64,000 nt of DNA from Clostridia bacterium (lineage in GTDB: Bacteria > Bacillota > Clostridia > Oscillospirales > CAG-272): assembly GCA_017631855.1 (NCBI GenBank), contig JAGBSP010000020.1, forward strand, positions 1-64,000. The letters run 5' to 3'. A model generated the notes under the pieces. It was not told where the DNA came from. It made no database searches and worked only from the letters and a program-made list of their open reading frames with translations. Within the stretch, counting starts at the first letter, position 1, and every line of letters starts with the position of its first letter. The translations under genes and the position numbers were made by a program. Of this stretch, positions 43,335-51,516 are shown one piece after another.

Positions 43335-44352
43335 TGTCTTTTCCTCCTAACGTTTTCATTACTTTCACGATATTCATATTGATCGGGCACTTAGCAAGAC
43401 ATCTGCCGCAACCAACGCAGGAGAAGAGTCCGTCATTGTTGGTGGGGTAGTAGACGAGCTTGTGCATAAAGCGCTGACGGAAGCGTTCCACCTGAGTCAG
43501 ACGGTTATTTCCGTGCGCCATTCTGGTAAATTCGGAATACATGCAGGAATCCCAGCAACGGAAACGCTTGATACCGTGTCCCGTGTCGAAATCCTTAATG
43601 TCGTAGCACTGGCAAGTGGGGCAAACGAAGGTGCAGGTTCCGCAACCAAGACAGCTCTGCGAGAGCTCCTTCCACTCGGGACGGTTGAAGAATTCCATCG
43701 TCTTGTCGGCACCAAAGTCGGATGCCGAGAGGTTTGCCAAGGGAAGCTTTGCCATTCTCTCGCGAATGAGAGCCTGCTGTGCTTCAACCGCAGAAGTATC
43801 GCACTCTTCGGTCAGAGCCGAAAGACGGGCCAGAAGAGTCTCACCCTTTTCGGTCTTCGCGTCAAGGTAGAGCGTATCCTCGGTCTTGTGGCAAACGATA
43901 TCGCCTTCGGGAGCGGCAGCGTCAATGCCAAAGGTCTGACAGAAGCAGGTCTCGGCAGGACGGGTGCACGCCATCGAAATGATCACACCGTGATCGCGGC
44001 GGTTTTTGTAGTAGGTGTCTACTGGCTCGGAAAGGAAGACGCGGTCAAGAACCTCAAAGCTGCGAACGTCGCAAGCGCGAACGCCGAAGATCACGAAATC
44101 CTCGCACTCCTTTCGGGTGTCGATGATTTCGATGCTCTTGCCCTCAACCTTGAAATCCATCAGATTTTCGGTCTGGGGGAAGAAGAAATCCTTGGGGGAG
44201 CGTACCGTGTTGAGTGCGTTCGAAAGCGTCGCACCCTCACACCATTCGGCATAAACCGCACCCTTTTCGGTATCCTGAGGCAGGTAAAGCGTCTCTTCGG
44301 CAGCAATTGCCGCAAAGAGAGCGTCAAGATTAGCTAAAGAGATTTTACGCAT
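43327..44352 (-). CDS. flxB: 4Fe-4S subunit of the Flx module (FlxB-like, AsrA/HydB type)
   Basis: A 341-residue iron-sulfur protein of the anaerobic sulfite reductase A / sulfhydrogenase beta type. The N-terminal half contains FGVRACDVRSF, then CTRPAETCFCQTFG. The C-terminal half has two tetranuclear cluster motifs, CLGCGTCTFVCPTCQCYD (about 236-253) and CVGCGRCLAKCP near 322. I chose the ATG at 44352 (GAGG, 8-nt spacing) over a GTG 9 nt upstream. It overlaps both neighbours. It likely relays electrons from the FAD/NADH subunit to FlxC/FlxD. Confidence 0.82.
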   Translation of the reverse strand: MRKISLANLDALFAAIAAEETLYLPQDTEKGAVYAEWCEGATLSNALNTVRSPKDFFFPQTENLMDFKVEGKSIEIIDTRKECEDFVIFGVRACDVRSFEVLDRVFLSEPVDTYYKNRRDHGVIISMACTRPAETCFCQTFGIDAAAPEGDIVCHKTEDTLYLDAKTEKGETLLARLSALTEECDTSAVEAQQALIRERMAKLPLANLSASDFGADKTMEFFNRPEWKELSQSCLGCGTCTFVCPTCQCYDIKDFDTGHGIKRFRCWDSCMYSEFTRMAHGNNRLTQVERFRQRFMHKLVYYPTNNDGLFSCVGCGRCLAKCPINMNIVKVMKTLGGKDNG

Positions 44353-45337
44353 TGTCGTCACCTCTTTCTACCGCCTCGTTCGGCTCGAGATCCTCGGTCG
44401 TGTAGTCAACGATCGGAGCGCGAGAACCGACCTCGGCACCTGCCTGATATTCGCCGTAGAAGTTGTCAATATCCTTGATGAACTTACGGTTGAGCAGGTG
44501 AAGCGGGATCTGCTGAGGACATACGCGCGAGCACTCGCCGCAGTCGGTGCAACGACCAACCACGTGGAAGGCGCGGATGATGTGGAACATTTTTTCTTCA
44601 AAGGAATCGGATGCCGCCTTGTTTTCAAGACCCGATGCGGGGTTGTCAAACACGCACTTCTCACAAGTGCAAGCGGGACATACGTTACGGCAAGCGTTGC
44701 AACGGATGCAGCGCGAGAGCTCATTCTGCCAGAAGGCAAAACGCTCGTCGGGCGTCATCGCCTCAATTGCCGCAACCTCGTCAAAGCGTGCGGAATCGAG
44801 AACCTCACCGTCCTCGCCGAGAAGCTCGTCGTAAGCCGTGTGCTTCTTCGACTTGCAGTTGATGCAGCGCTCTGCGAGAAGCGAAGCGCGGTCGAGCGTC
44901 AGCGCACCGTCAAAGAGAGTTTCAATCACGATCTTGTCGCTGTCCTCGGTGATCGAGGCAATACCCTCAGCGCTTTTTTTGACCTTTTCTACGTCAAGCA
45001 TTCCCGCGCAGGGAACACCGATCACATAAACCTTTTCGCGGTTGAAGCGATGCTCGGTCAGAAGCTGATTAAAGCTGTAAGTATCACAGGGCTTGAGGAA
45101 AACGAGAACCTTTTCGTCGGATTTCTCGGTTTCCTTAATGAGGTATTTCGAGAAGTTTGCGCCACAGAAATCGTTCCAGACGAGATCGCGCGCAAGCTCT
45201 TCTGCTGTCTGAAAGACAGCTGGGGTTACGTCGTAGTCAAATTCACCGCGCTTCCAAGCGAGAACGCGTCCTACCGTGCCGTCTGCGAGCAGAGCGGAGG
45301 CCTTTTCTACGAGTGCGTTACGAGTTATTTCTTGCAT
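44345..45337 (-). CDS. flxC: Iron-sulfur subunit of the Flx module (FlxC-like)
   Basis: A 330-residue protein with an N-terminal domain resembling the coenzyme F420 hydrogenase/dehydrogenase beta family (VFLKPCDTYSFNQLL, VIGVPCAGML, CINCKSKKH) and C-terminal cluster motifs CIRCNACRNVCPACTCEKC (read as CIRCNACRNVCP then CTCEKC) and CTDCGECSRVCP. It has a GGAGG site, overlaps flxD upstream by 13 bases and flxB downstream. Assignment to FlxC follows from its position and composition compared with the Desulfovibrio flxABCD-hdrABC locus; it is not proven by alignment here. Confidence 0.8.
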   Translation of the reverse strand: MQEITRNALVEKASALLADGTVGRVLAWKRGEFDYDVTPAVFQTAEELARDLVWNDFCGANFSKYLIKETEKSDEKVLVFLKPCDTYSFNQLLTEHRFNREKVYVIGVPCAGMLDVEKVKKSAEGIASITEDSDKIVIETLFDGALTLDRASLLAERCINCKSKKHTAYDELLGEDGEVLDSARFDEVAAIEAMTPDERFAFWQNELSRCIRCNACRNVCPACTCEKCVFDNPASGLENKAASDSFEEKMFHIIRAFHVVGRCTDCGECSRVCPQQIPLHLLNRKFIKDIDNFYGEYQAGAEVGSRAPIVDYTTEDLEPNEAVERGDDNA

Positions 45338-45759
45338 CTCAGATCCTCCAATCTCTTATTTTCGCCAAGGGCGGCAACCGTCGAAACGAAATCGTTCATC
45401 GTAGCGGCAAACTTTGCACCTTCTGCCGCAGAAACCCATTCAACACGGGTTCTCTCACGCTCAATGCCGAGATAATCGAGCATCGAGAAGAGAAGAGCCA
45501 TACGGCGACGGGTGTAATAGTTACCCGAAGTGTAGTGGCAGTCACCGGGGTGACAGCCACAGATGATCACACCGTCCGCTCCGCGCTGGAAGGCACGGAG
45601 AATGAAGGTGGGATTGACACGGCAGGAGCAGGGAACGCGGATAATCTTTACGTCAGCGGGGTACGCCAGACGGTTATTTCCCGCAAGGTCAGCACCTGCG
45701 TAAGAACACCAGTTGCAGCAAAATGCAACGATCAGAGGCTTATATTCAGTTACTTGCAT
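45325..45759 (-). CDS. flxD: MvhD/FlxD-type electron-transfer subunit
   Basis: The 144-residue protein is a clear MvhD-family [2Fe-2S] protein: AFCCNWCSYAGADLAG near 12-27, RVPCSCRVNP, and GCHPGDCHYTSGNYYTRRR near 75. In methanogens MvhD carries electrons from hydrogenase to HdrA; in FlxABCD-HdrABC it connects the NADH module to HdrA. Here no hydrogenase is encoded, so it most likely connects the FlxABC-like proteins to HdrA. The ATG at 45759 (GGAGG upstream) lies within the last bases of hdrA, giving a 10-base overlap. Confidence 0.88.
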   Translation of the reverse strand: MQVTEYKPLIVAFCCNWCSYAGADLAGNNRLAYPADVKIIRVPCSCRVNPTFILRAFQRGADGVIICGCHPGDCHYTSGNYYTRRRMALLFSMLDYLGIERERTRVEWVSAAEGAKFAATMNDFVSTVAALGENKRLEDLRCKK

Positions 45760-47744
45760 ATTGCATCTACCTCCGCCATAATTTGTTGATTGGTAAAGCC
45801 CTTGAGGTTCATCGCGCCCGACATACAAGCAACGGTACAAGCGCCACAACCCTGACATACCGCCTCGTTGACCGAAGCCACGCGGCGAACCTTCACGGTT
45901 CTGTCGGGCATTCTGAATTCCTTATCCTGGTACGTAATCGCACCGTAGGGGCAAACCTTTTCACAGGTCGAACAGCCGTTACACATCCACTCGTCGGAAT
46001 GAGCCACGCAGGGGTTACCCGTCAGCTTATCCTTGCAGAGAAGACCGATGACCTTCGAAGCGGCAGCGCCTGCCTGAGAAACGGTTTCGGGAATATCCTT
46101 CGGACCTTGGCACGCACCCGAAAGGAAGACACCTGCCGTGGGGCTTTCCACGGGACGGAGCTTGGGGTGAGCCTCGGTGAAGAAATCGTTGGTATCCATA
46201 CTTGCCGTCAGCATCGTTGCCAAGGGGCGAGCCGACTTGTCGGGCTCGATGGCAGCGGCAAGGACGACGAGGTCAGCGTCGATGTGAAGCTGCTTGCCGT
46301 CGATCAGGTCGGAAGCGCGCACCTTGAGCTTATTGCCCTCGGGCGAAACCTTTCCAACCATACCTTTAATATAATGTACGCCGTATTCCTCGACGGCGCG
46401 GCGGTAGAACTCGTCAAAGTTCTTACCGGGGGTACGAACGTCGATATAGAAGACGTAAACGTCGGTGTCGGGATACTTGTCGCGGATCAGCATTGCGTGC
46501 TTTGCCGTGTACATACAGCAGATCTTCGAGCAGTATTCCTTGCCCTTCTCAGCGCAGGATGCGCAACGCGAGCCAACGCACTGTACGAAAACGATGGTGT
46601 GCGGATGCTCGCCGTCAGAGGGACGGAGGAGCGTGCCGCCCGTCGGTCCTGCAGCGTTCATCAGACGCTCGAGCTCGAGCGAGGTGATCACGTCCTTGGA
46701 CTGCGAATATGCGAACTCATCGAATTTTTCCATCGAAATGGGGTTGAAGCCGGTCGCAACAACGATTGCACCGTACTTTTCGGTCAGATACTCGTCTTTT
46801 GCCTGATAATCGATTGCACCAACGGTACAAACCTTCGAGCAAACGCCGCACTTACCGCTCTTGAGCATCGTGCAGTAGTCGGGGTCAATGGTCGCTACCT
46901 TCGGAACTGCCTGTGCGAAGGGAATGTAGATCGCGCGGCGGTTGTCCATACCGAGGTTGAACTCGTTGGGAACCTTCTTCTGAGGACACTTTTCGGTGCA
47001 CAGACCGCAACCGGTACAAATGTCTTCCTTAACGTAACGCGCGCGGCGCTTGATGGTAACCTCAAAGTTTCCTACGAAGCCGCTGACGTCGGTCACTTCA
47101 CTGTACGAGAAGATACGAACCTTGTCGTTCTGAGCAACGTCTACCATCTTCGGCGTGAGGATACAAGCCGCACAGTCGAGCGTGGGGAAGGTCTTGTCGA
47201 GCTGAGCCATCTTACCGCCAATGGTCGGCTTGGTTTCTACGATATCAACAGGGAAGCCTGCGTCGGCAATGTCAAGCGCCGTCTGAATACCCGCAATACC
47301 GCCGCCGATAACGAGCGCACGCTTGGTCACGGGGCTCTCGCCGGGGGTCAGAGGCGCGTTGAGGTTGACCTTTGCAACGGCAGCCTTGCCGAGAATGATT
47401 GCCTTTTCGGTACCCGTGGGAATATCCTTATGTACCCAAGAGCACTGCTCACGGATATTTGCAATCTCTACCATGTAGGGGTTCAGACCTGCCGCAGCGG
47501 CAGTCTTGCGGAAGGTTGCCTCGTGCATACGGGGCGAGCAGGAGCAAACGACGATACCCGTCAGATTGTTTTCCTTAATTGCTTCCTTAATTAAATCCTG
47601 ACCTGCCTGAGAACACATATACTGGTATTCCTTGGAGATCACGACGCCGGGCTCATACTGCAGTGCCTCGGCAACTGCTTTGACGTCTACCGTACCGGCA
47701 ATGTTCGTGCCGCAATGACAGACGAAAACACCAATTCTTTGCAT
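45750..47744 (-). CDS. hdrA: Heterodisulfide reductase subunit A (HdrA), bifurcating flavoprotein
   Basis: HdrA carries the FAD at which electron bifurcation takes place in Hdr complexes. In 664 residues I see an N-terminal domain (GVFVCHCGTNIAGTVD; CSCSPRMHE), a thioredoxin-reductase-like FAD domain (VIGGGIAGIQTAL near 145-157; GGKMAQLDKTFPTLDCAAC with Cys191/Cys194), a [4Fe-4S] pair near 240-300 (CTGCGLCTEKCP, CGVCSKVC) and a C-terminal ferredoxin domain (CNGCSTCEKVCPYGAI, CQGCGACTVACMSGAM). The C-terminal clusters would deliver low-potential electrons to ferredoxin. It lies between hdrC and flxD, as expected for a Flx-Hdr unit. Confidence 0.93.
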   Translation of the reverse strand: MQRIGVFVCHCGTNIAGTVDVKAVAEALQYEPGVVISKEYQYMCSQAGQDLIKEAIKENNLTGIVVCSCSPRMHEATFRKTAAAAGLNPYMVEIANIREQCSWVHKDIPTGTEKAIILGKAAVAKVNLNAPLTPGESPVTKRALVIGGGIAGIQTALDIADAGFPVDIVETKPTIGGKMAQLDKTFPTLDCAACILTPKMVDVAQNDKVRIFSYSEVTDVSGFVGNFEVTIKRRARYVKEDICTGCGLCTEKCPQKKVPNEFNLGMDNRRAIYIPFAQAVPKVATIDPDYCTMLKSGKCGVCSKVCTVGAIDYQAKDEYLTEKYGAIVVATGFNPISMEKFDEFAYSQSKDVITSLELERLMNAAGPTGGTLLRPSDGEHPHTIVFVQCVGSRCASCAEKGKEYCSKICCMYTAKHAMLIRDKYPDTDVYVFYIDVRTPGKNFDEFYRRAVEEYGVHYIKGMVGKVSPEGNKLKVRASDLIDGKQLHIDADLVVLAAAIEPDKSARPLATMLTASMDTNDFFTEAHPKLRPVESPTAGVFLSGACQGPKDIPETVSQAGAAASKVIGLLCKDKLTGNPCVAHSDEWMCNGCSTCEKVCPYGAITYQDKEFRMPDRTVKVRRVASVNEAVCQGCGACTVACMSGAMNLKGFTNQQIMAEVDAICK

Positions 47745-47759
47745 ATCCGATCTCCTTTC

Positions 47760-48152
47760 TTACTTGGAATACTTGCGCATCGCGCTGACGATTGCCTGCT
47801 GGGGCATCTCTTCATCGAGAAGCGCGGGGATTTGGTCAGCCAAGAGGTGGTTGGCACCCTTCTCACGGATCACCGTCAGACGGAGTGCTTCAATCAGCTT
47901 GGCAGGCTCTACGTTACGCGGACAACGGTCGACGCACGCAAAGCAGGAAAGACATTTGTAGATCGAGGGAGAGCTCATCAGGGGCTCAAGGTCGCCCGAT
48001 TCTACCATCGAAACGAACTGATGGGGATGATACTCCATCTCGTCGTAAGAGGGGCAGGTGCCGGAGCACTTGCCGCAACGCATACATTTCTTGGGATTGA
48101 CACCGCTCATGCGAAGGATCTGTTCCTTGCGGCGCTCATTCTTGTTTTCCAT
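47760..48152 (-). CDS. hdrC: Heterodisulfide reductase subunit C (HdrC)
   Basis: HdrC is a small relay with two [4Fe-4S] clusters between HdrA and HdrB. The 130 residues contain CMRCGKCSGTCPSYDEM (about 23-39) and CLSCFACVDRCPRNVEP (about 67-83) in a helical setting. It starts one nucleotide after the hdrB stop region with a GGAGG site, and ends 15 nt before hdrA. Confidence 0.92.
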   Translation of the reverse strand: MENKNERRKEQILRMSGVNPKKCMRCGKCSGTCPSYDEMEYHPHQFVSMVESGDLEPLMSSPSIYKCLSCFACVDRCPRNVEPAKLIEALRLTVIREKGANHLLADQIPALLDEEMPQQAIVSAMRKYSK

Positions 48153-48153
48153 C

Positions 48154-48948
48154 TTAGACCTCCTTCACACCGAGGGCTTCGGCAAGAAGCTCTGTGAAAT
48201 AAACGACGGGGAGAGAGCTTCCGTTCTTGACAAGATTGTACTTGCAAAGAGGACATGCCGTAACGATCATTTCTGCACCGTGGTTCTTTGCGCTGTCCGA
48301 AACGGCATTGCTCTTTTTCTTTGCGGAAGCAGGATCTTCAAGCGCTACGTAACCGCCGCAGCATTCGTTTCTTGCAGGGTAGATCACGGGCTCAGCACCC
48401 AACGCACGGATAAAATCTTCGATGATCGAGGGATTTTCCACGTCGTCAAATGCCATCACCTTACCGGGACGGAGCAAAAGACAACCGTAGTACGCCGCGA
48501 TCTTCTTTCCCGTGAGGGGATTTTTTACAGCAGCCTTGAGGGTATCAAAGCCAACCTTGTCGCGGATCAGCTCAAGGAAGTGAAGAACCTCAGCCTCGCC
48601 TGCGTAGGGCAGGGGGGGATTCTTTTCCTGTGCCATATAGGCGTTAACACGCGAAGCGAAGGTTTCGTCGTTCTGCATCGCGTAGTTGGTCTGCTTGATG
48701 ACGTTGTGACACGCCGAGCAAACCGTAACGATCGGCTGTTCCTTCTCCTTTGCATCGATCAGCGCACGGACCGAGGAAAGCTTAGTTGCAATCTCGTCAG
48801 ACGCACTAACGAACACGCCGCCACAGCATTGCCAATCCTTCGGCTCGCAAAGCTCAATGCCGAGAGCCTCGGCAGAGCGGCGGGCGTAAAGATCAAGATC
48901 CTTTGCTTTTGTGCGGAGTGTACAGCCGGGAAAATAAGTAACTTTCAT
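48154..48948 (-). CDS. hdrB: Heterodisulfide reductase subunit B (HdrB), CCG-domain protein
   Basis: HdrB of methanogens holds two non-cubane [4Fe-4S] clusters bound by CCG motifs and splits disulfides. The 264 residues show both: CxxCCGG in WQCCGGVFVS with CSACHNVIK (about 41-85), and NECCGGYVAL with CPLCKYNL (about 195-240). The N-terminus is TYFPGCTLRTKAKD. Bacteria without CoM/CoB use HdrB on other thiols or as an electron exit to partner enzymes. Here the nearest partner is the FrdAB pair. It has a GGAGG site and lies 20 nt after fumC. Confidence 0.92.
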   Translation of the reverse strand: MKVTYFPGCTLRTKAKDLDLYARRSAEALGIELCEPKDWQCCGGVFVSASDEIATKLSSVRALIDAKEKEQPIVTVCSACHNVIKQTNYAMQNDETFASRVNAYMAQEKNPPLPYAGEAEVLHFLELIRDKVGFDTLKAAVKNPLTGKKIAAYYGCLLLRPGKVMAFDDVENPSIIEDFIRALGAEPVIYPARNECCGGYVALEDPASAKKKSNAVSDSAKNHGAEMIVTACPLCKYNLVKNGSSLPVVYFTELLAEALGVKEV

Positions 48949-48968
48949 TCTGGACCTCCCAAATTCAT

Positions 48969-50345
48969 TCAGACCATCTGTTCGGGATGGAAAACCTCGT
49001 CAAAGCGCTCAGCCGTCAAAAATCCGAGGGCTACGCAAGCTTCCTTGAGGGAAATGTTTTCTTTGTACGCCTTCTTTGCGGTCTTTGCAGCGTTCTCGTA
49101 ACCGATGTAGGGATTGAGAGCCGTAACCAGCATCAGCGAGTTGTGGAGATTGTGGTGCATCTTTTCCTTGTCAGCCGTAATACCGACAGCGCAGTTGACG
49201 TTGAAGGAAACGATTGCTTCTGCCAAAAGACGGGCAGACTGCAGGAAGTTGTAAGCGGCAACCGGCATAAAGACGTTGAGCTCAAAGTTACCCTGCGAAG
49301 CAGCCATACCGACCGCTACGTCATTACCCATCACCTGAACGGCAACCATCGTGACAGCCTCACACTGCGTGGGGTTGACCTTACCGGGCATGATCGACGA
49401 GCCGGGCTCGTTCTCGGGAATGCGGATCTCACCGAGACCGTCGCGGGGACCCGAAGCAAGCCAACGGATGTCGTTGGCGATCTTCATCATATCTGCTGCA
49501 GTTGCCTTGATCGCGCCGTGCGCAAAGACGAGCTCGTCCTTCGAGGTCAGTGCGTGGAACTTGTTCTCCGCAGTAATAAAGGGCTTACCGGTCAGCTCGG
49601 CAACCTTTGCGGCAACCAGCTCGGAGAATCCCTTGGGAGCATTCAGACCCGTACCGACGGCAGTGCCGCCGAGTGCGAGCTCATACAGAGGTGCAAGCGA
49701 GAGCTTCAAAAGAGCGACGTCGCGCTCAAGGCTCGAGCGCCATCCGCTGATCTCCTGCGAGAACTTAATGGGCGTTGCATCCTGAAGGTGGGTACGTCCC
49801 GACTTTACGATGCCCTCGTTTTCTGCCTCCAGACGGCGGAAGGTTGCAATCAACTCCTCCACTGCGGGAATCAGCTTATCTTCTACGGCAAGAACTGCCG
49901 AAATGTGCATTGCGGTAGGGAAGGTGTCGTTCGAGGACTGGCTCATATTGACGTCATCGTTGGGATGGCAGAGCTTTTCGTCAGCGAGCTGATTTGCACG
50001 GTTGGCAATGACCTCGTTGGCGTTCATGTTCGACTGCGTACCCGAACCCGTCTGCCATACGACAAGAGGGAAGTGATCGTTGAGCGAGCCGGAAATGACC
50101 TCGTCGCAAGCACGGGAGATGGCGTCTAGTTTCTTCTCGGTCATCTTTTCGGGCTTGAGCTCGGCATTTGCCATAGCGGCAGCCTTCTTCAAAATGCCAA
50201 ACGCGTGGGTGATTTCGCGAGGCATCGTTTCGATGTCTACACCAATCTTAAAGTTTTCGTGACTTCTCTGGGTCTGTGCTGCCCACAAGCGGTCGGCGGG
50301 AACCTTGACCTCGCCCATCGAGTCGTGTTCAATACGGTAATCCAT
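48969..50345 (-). CDS. fumC: Class II fumarate hydratase
   Basis: FumC interconverts malate and fumarate without an Fe-S cluster. The 458 residues contain SGTQSNMNANEVIANRA, the GRTHLQDATPIKFSQEI segment with the catalytic-region His, and the superfamily signature GSSIMPGKVNPTQCE (about 317-331). These features match FumC rather than aspartase, whose signature and binding-loop residues differ; aspartase is the main alternative, but the operon context (malate dehydrogenase and fumarate reductase) favours fumarase. It lies 29 nt after mdh. Confidence 0.93.
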   Translation of the reverse strand: MDYRIEHDSMGEVKVPADRLWAAQTQRSHENFKIGVDIETMPREITHAFGILKKAAAMANAELKPEKMTEKKLDAISRACDEVISGSLNDHFPLVVWQTGSGTQSNMNANEVIANRANQLADEKLCHPNDDVNMSQSSNDTFPTAMHISAVLAVEDKLIPAVEELIATFRRLEAENEGIVKSGRTHLQDATPIKFSQEISGWRSSLERDVALLKLSLAPLYELALGGTAVGTGLNAPKGFSELVAAKVAELTGKPFITAENKFHALTSKDELVFAHGAIKATAADMMKIANDIRWLASGPRDGLGEIRIPENEPGSSIMPGKVNPTQCEAVTMVAVQVMGNDVAVGMAASQGNFELNVFMPVAAYNFLQSARLLAEAIVSFNVNCAVGITADKEKMHHNLHNSLMLVTALNPYIGYENAAKTAKKAYKENISLKEACVALGFLTAERFDEVFHPEQMV

Positions 50346-50374
50346 GATCTATTGTTCCTTTCCTTTTTGATTCG

Positions 50375-51316
50375 TTAAATATCCAGATTGCGAATAACGT
50401 CTTTGAGCGTATTTGCACTGTGCAGAAGCTTTGCTTCCTCTTCTTCGGTCAGGTTGACGTGAACCTTCGAGCGAACGCCCTCGCGACCGACGAGGTTGAG
50501 CGTACTCAGACAAACGTCCTTGATGCCGTACTCACCGTGCATCATCGTCGAAACGGTCATCGTCGTATCCAGACCGCCAAGCAGACACTTGCAGATATGG
50601 CAAACCGATACCGATACGGCGTAGAAGGTTGCGCCCTTGCGCTCGATGACGCGGGCACCCGACTTCTTAACGTATTTTTCAATTTCTTCGTAATCAAAGC
50701 CCTTGGTAAAGCCGTGCGAAGCAAACGCAGACTGACATTCTTCGATCGGAACGTTCGAGATGTTTGCAATCGACCACGGAACGAAGGAAGAATCTCCGTG
50801 CTCACCGAATACGTATGCGTGAACGTTGGTTTGGTTGATATTGAAATATTCCGACAGACGGGAACGAAGACGTGCGGTGTCGAGAATCGTACCCGAACCG
50901 ATGATCTGCTTTTCGGGAAGTCCCGAACACTTCACAAAGGTGTAGGTCAGAATGTCAACAGGATTGCTGACAATAATATAGGTTGCATTCGGTGCATGAC
51001 GGGTGATCTCTGGGATGATCTTCTTGGTGATATTGACGTTGGTCTGCGCCAATTCGAGACGGGTCTGTCCGGGCTTTCTTGCGATACCGCAAGCAAAAAT
51101 GACGATGTCGGAGCCAACGGCATCCGAGTAGTCGCCTGCATAGACCGAGCAAGCACCGCAGAAGGGAGTACCCTGACGAATGTCGAGTGCTTCTCCTCTT
51201 GCTTTTTCATGGTTGATGTCGATCATAACGATCTGGGAGGCAATACCCATCACAGTCAGGGTATAGGCAATGGTCGCGCCAACGCTTCCGGTTCCGATGA
51301 TTGAAATTTTGCTCAT
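50375..51316 (-). CDS. mdh: LDH-like malate dehydrogenase
   Basis: A 313-residue L-2-hydroxyacid dehydrogenase that looks like lactate dehydrogenase overall (SIIGTGSVGATIAYTL, GSGTILDTARLR, EHGDSSFVPWS). The substrate-specificity residue, Gln in LDH (NQKPGETR), is Arg80 here (ARKPGQTR), the residue typical of malate dehydrogenases. Catalytic Arg86, Asp/Arg in LDTARLR and His in GEHGD are conserved. The Gln-to-Arg change is known to convert an LDH to malate/oxaloacetate specificity, and fumC follows directly, so malate dehydrogenase is inferred although similarity searches may say LDH. The ATG at 51316 has AAGGA 9 nt upstream. First gene of the 12.5-kb operon. Confidence 0.85.
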   Translation of the reverse strand: MSKISIIGTGSVGATIAYTLTVMGIASQIVMIDINHEKARGEALDIRQGTPFCGACSVYAGDYSDAVGSDIVIFACGIARKPGQTRLELAQTNVNITKKIIPEITRHAPNATYIIVSNPVDILTYTFVKCSGLPEKQIIGSGTILDTARLRSRLSEYFNINQTNVHAYVFGEHGDSSFVPWSIANISNVPIEECQSAFASHGFTKGFDYEEIEKYVKKSGARVIERKGATFYAVSVSVCHICKCLLGGLDTTMTVSTMMHGEYGIKDVCLSTLNLVGREGVRSKVHVNLTEEEEAKLLHSANTLKDVIRNLDI

Positions 51317-51388
51317 AATGAATCTTCCTTTTTCTTTACTTTTTTGTGTCAAAGATCCCTTTGACGAAAAAATGCACAATACGAGTTT

Positions 51389-51417
51389 ATTATAACATAT
51401 GGAAGTAAAAAAGTCAA
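51389..51417 (-). promoter_or_regulatory. Promoter of the mdh-fumC-hdr-flx-frd operon
   Basis: TTGACT (51412-51417) and TATAAT (51389-51394), 17-base spacer, on the minus strand. It is the only strong promoter seen upstream of the twelve co-directional genes. Confidence 0.85.
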
Positions 51418-51472
51418 TATATAAACTATGCAAAATTGATATTTTTTTAACATTCTTCTTGGTGATTTTTGC

Positions 51473-51504
51473 AAAAAAAGGTGCCGCAGAAGCTGCGACA
51501 CCTT
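51473..51504 (-). terminator. Terminator of the putP-like gene
   Basis: A 12-bp stem with one G-U (51493-51504 with 51478-51489) is followed by seven T on the minus strand. Confidence 0.88.
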
Positions 51505-51516
51505 TGTAATATGAAA

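Noticed and set aside
45723-47594. 623-codon open frame on the plus strand
   Set aside because: Antisense to hdrA; low-complexity composition and no domain.
50375-51316. Plain L-lactate dehydrogenase
   Set aside because: The discriminating Gln is Arg and the operon is a malate-fumarate-succinate route, so LDH is the less likely name, although it remains the nearest scaffold.
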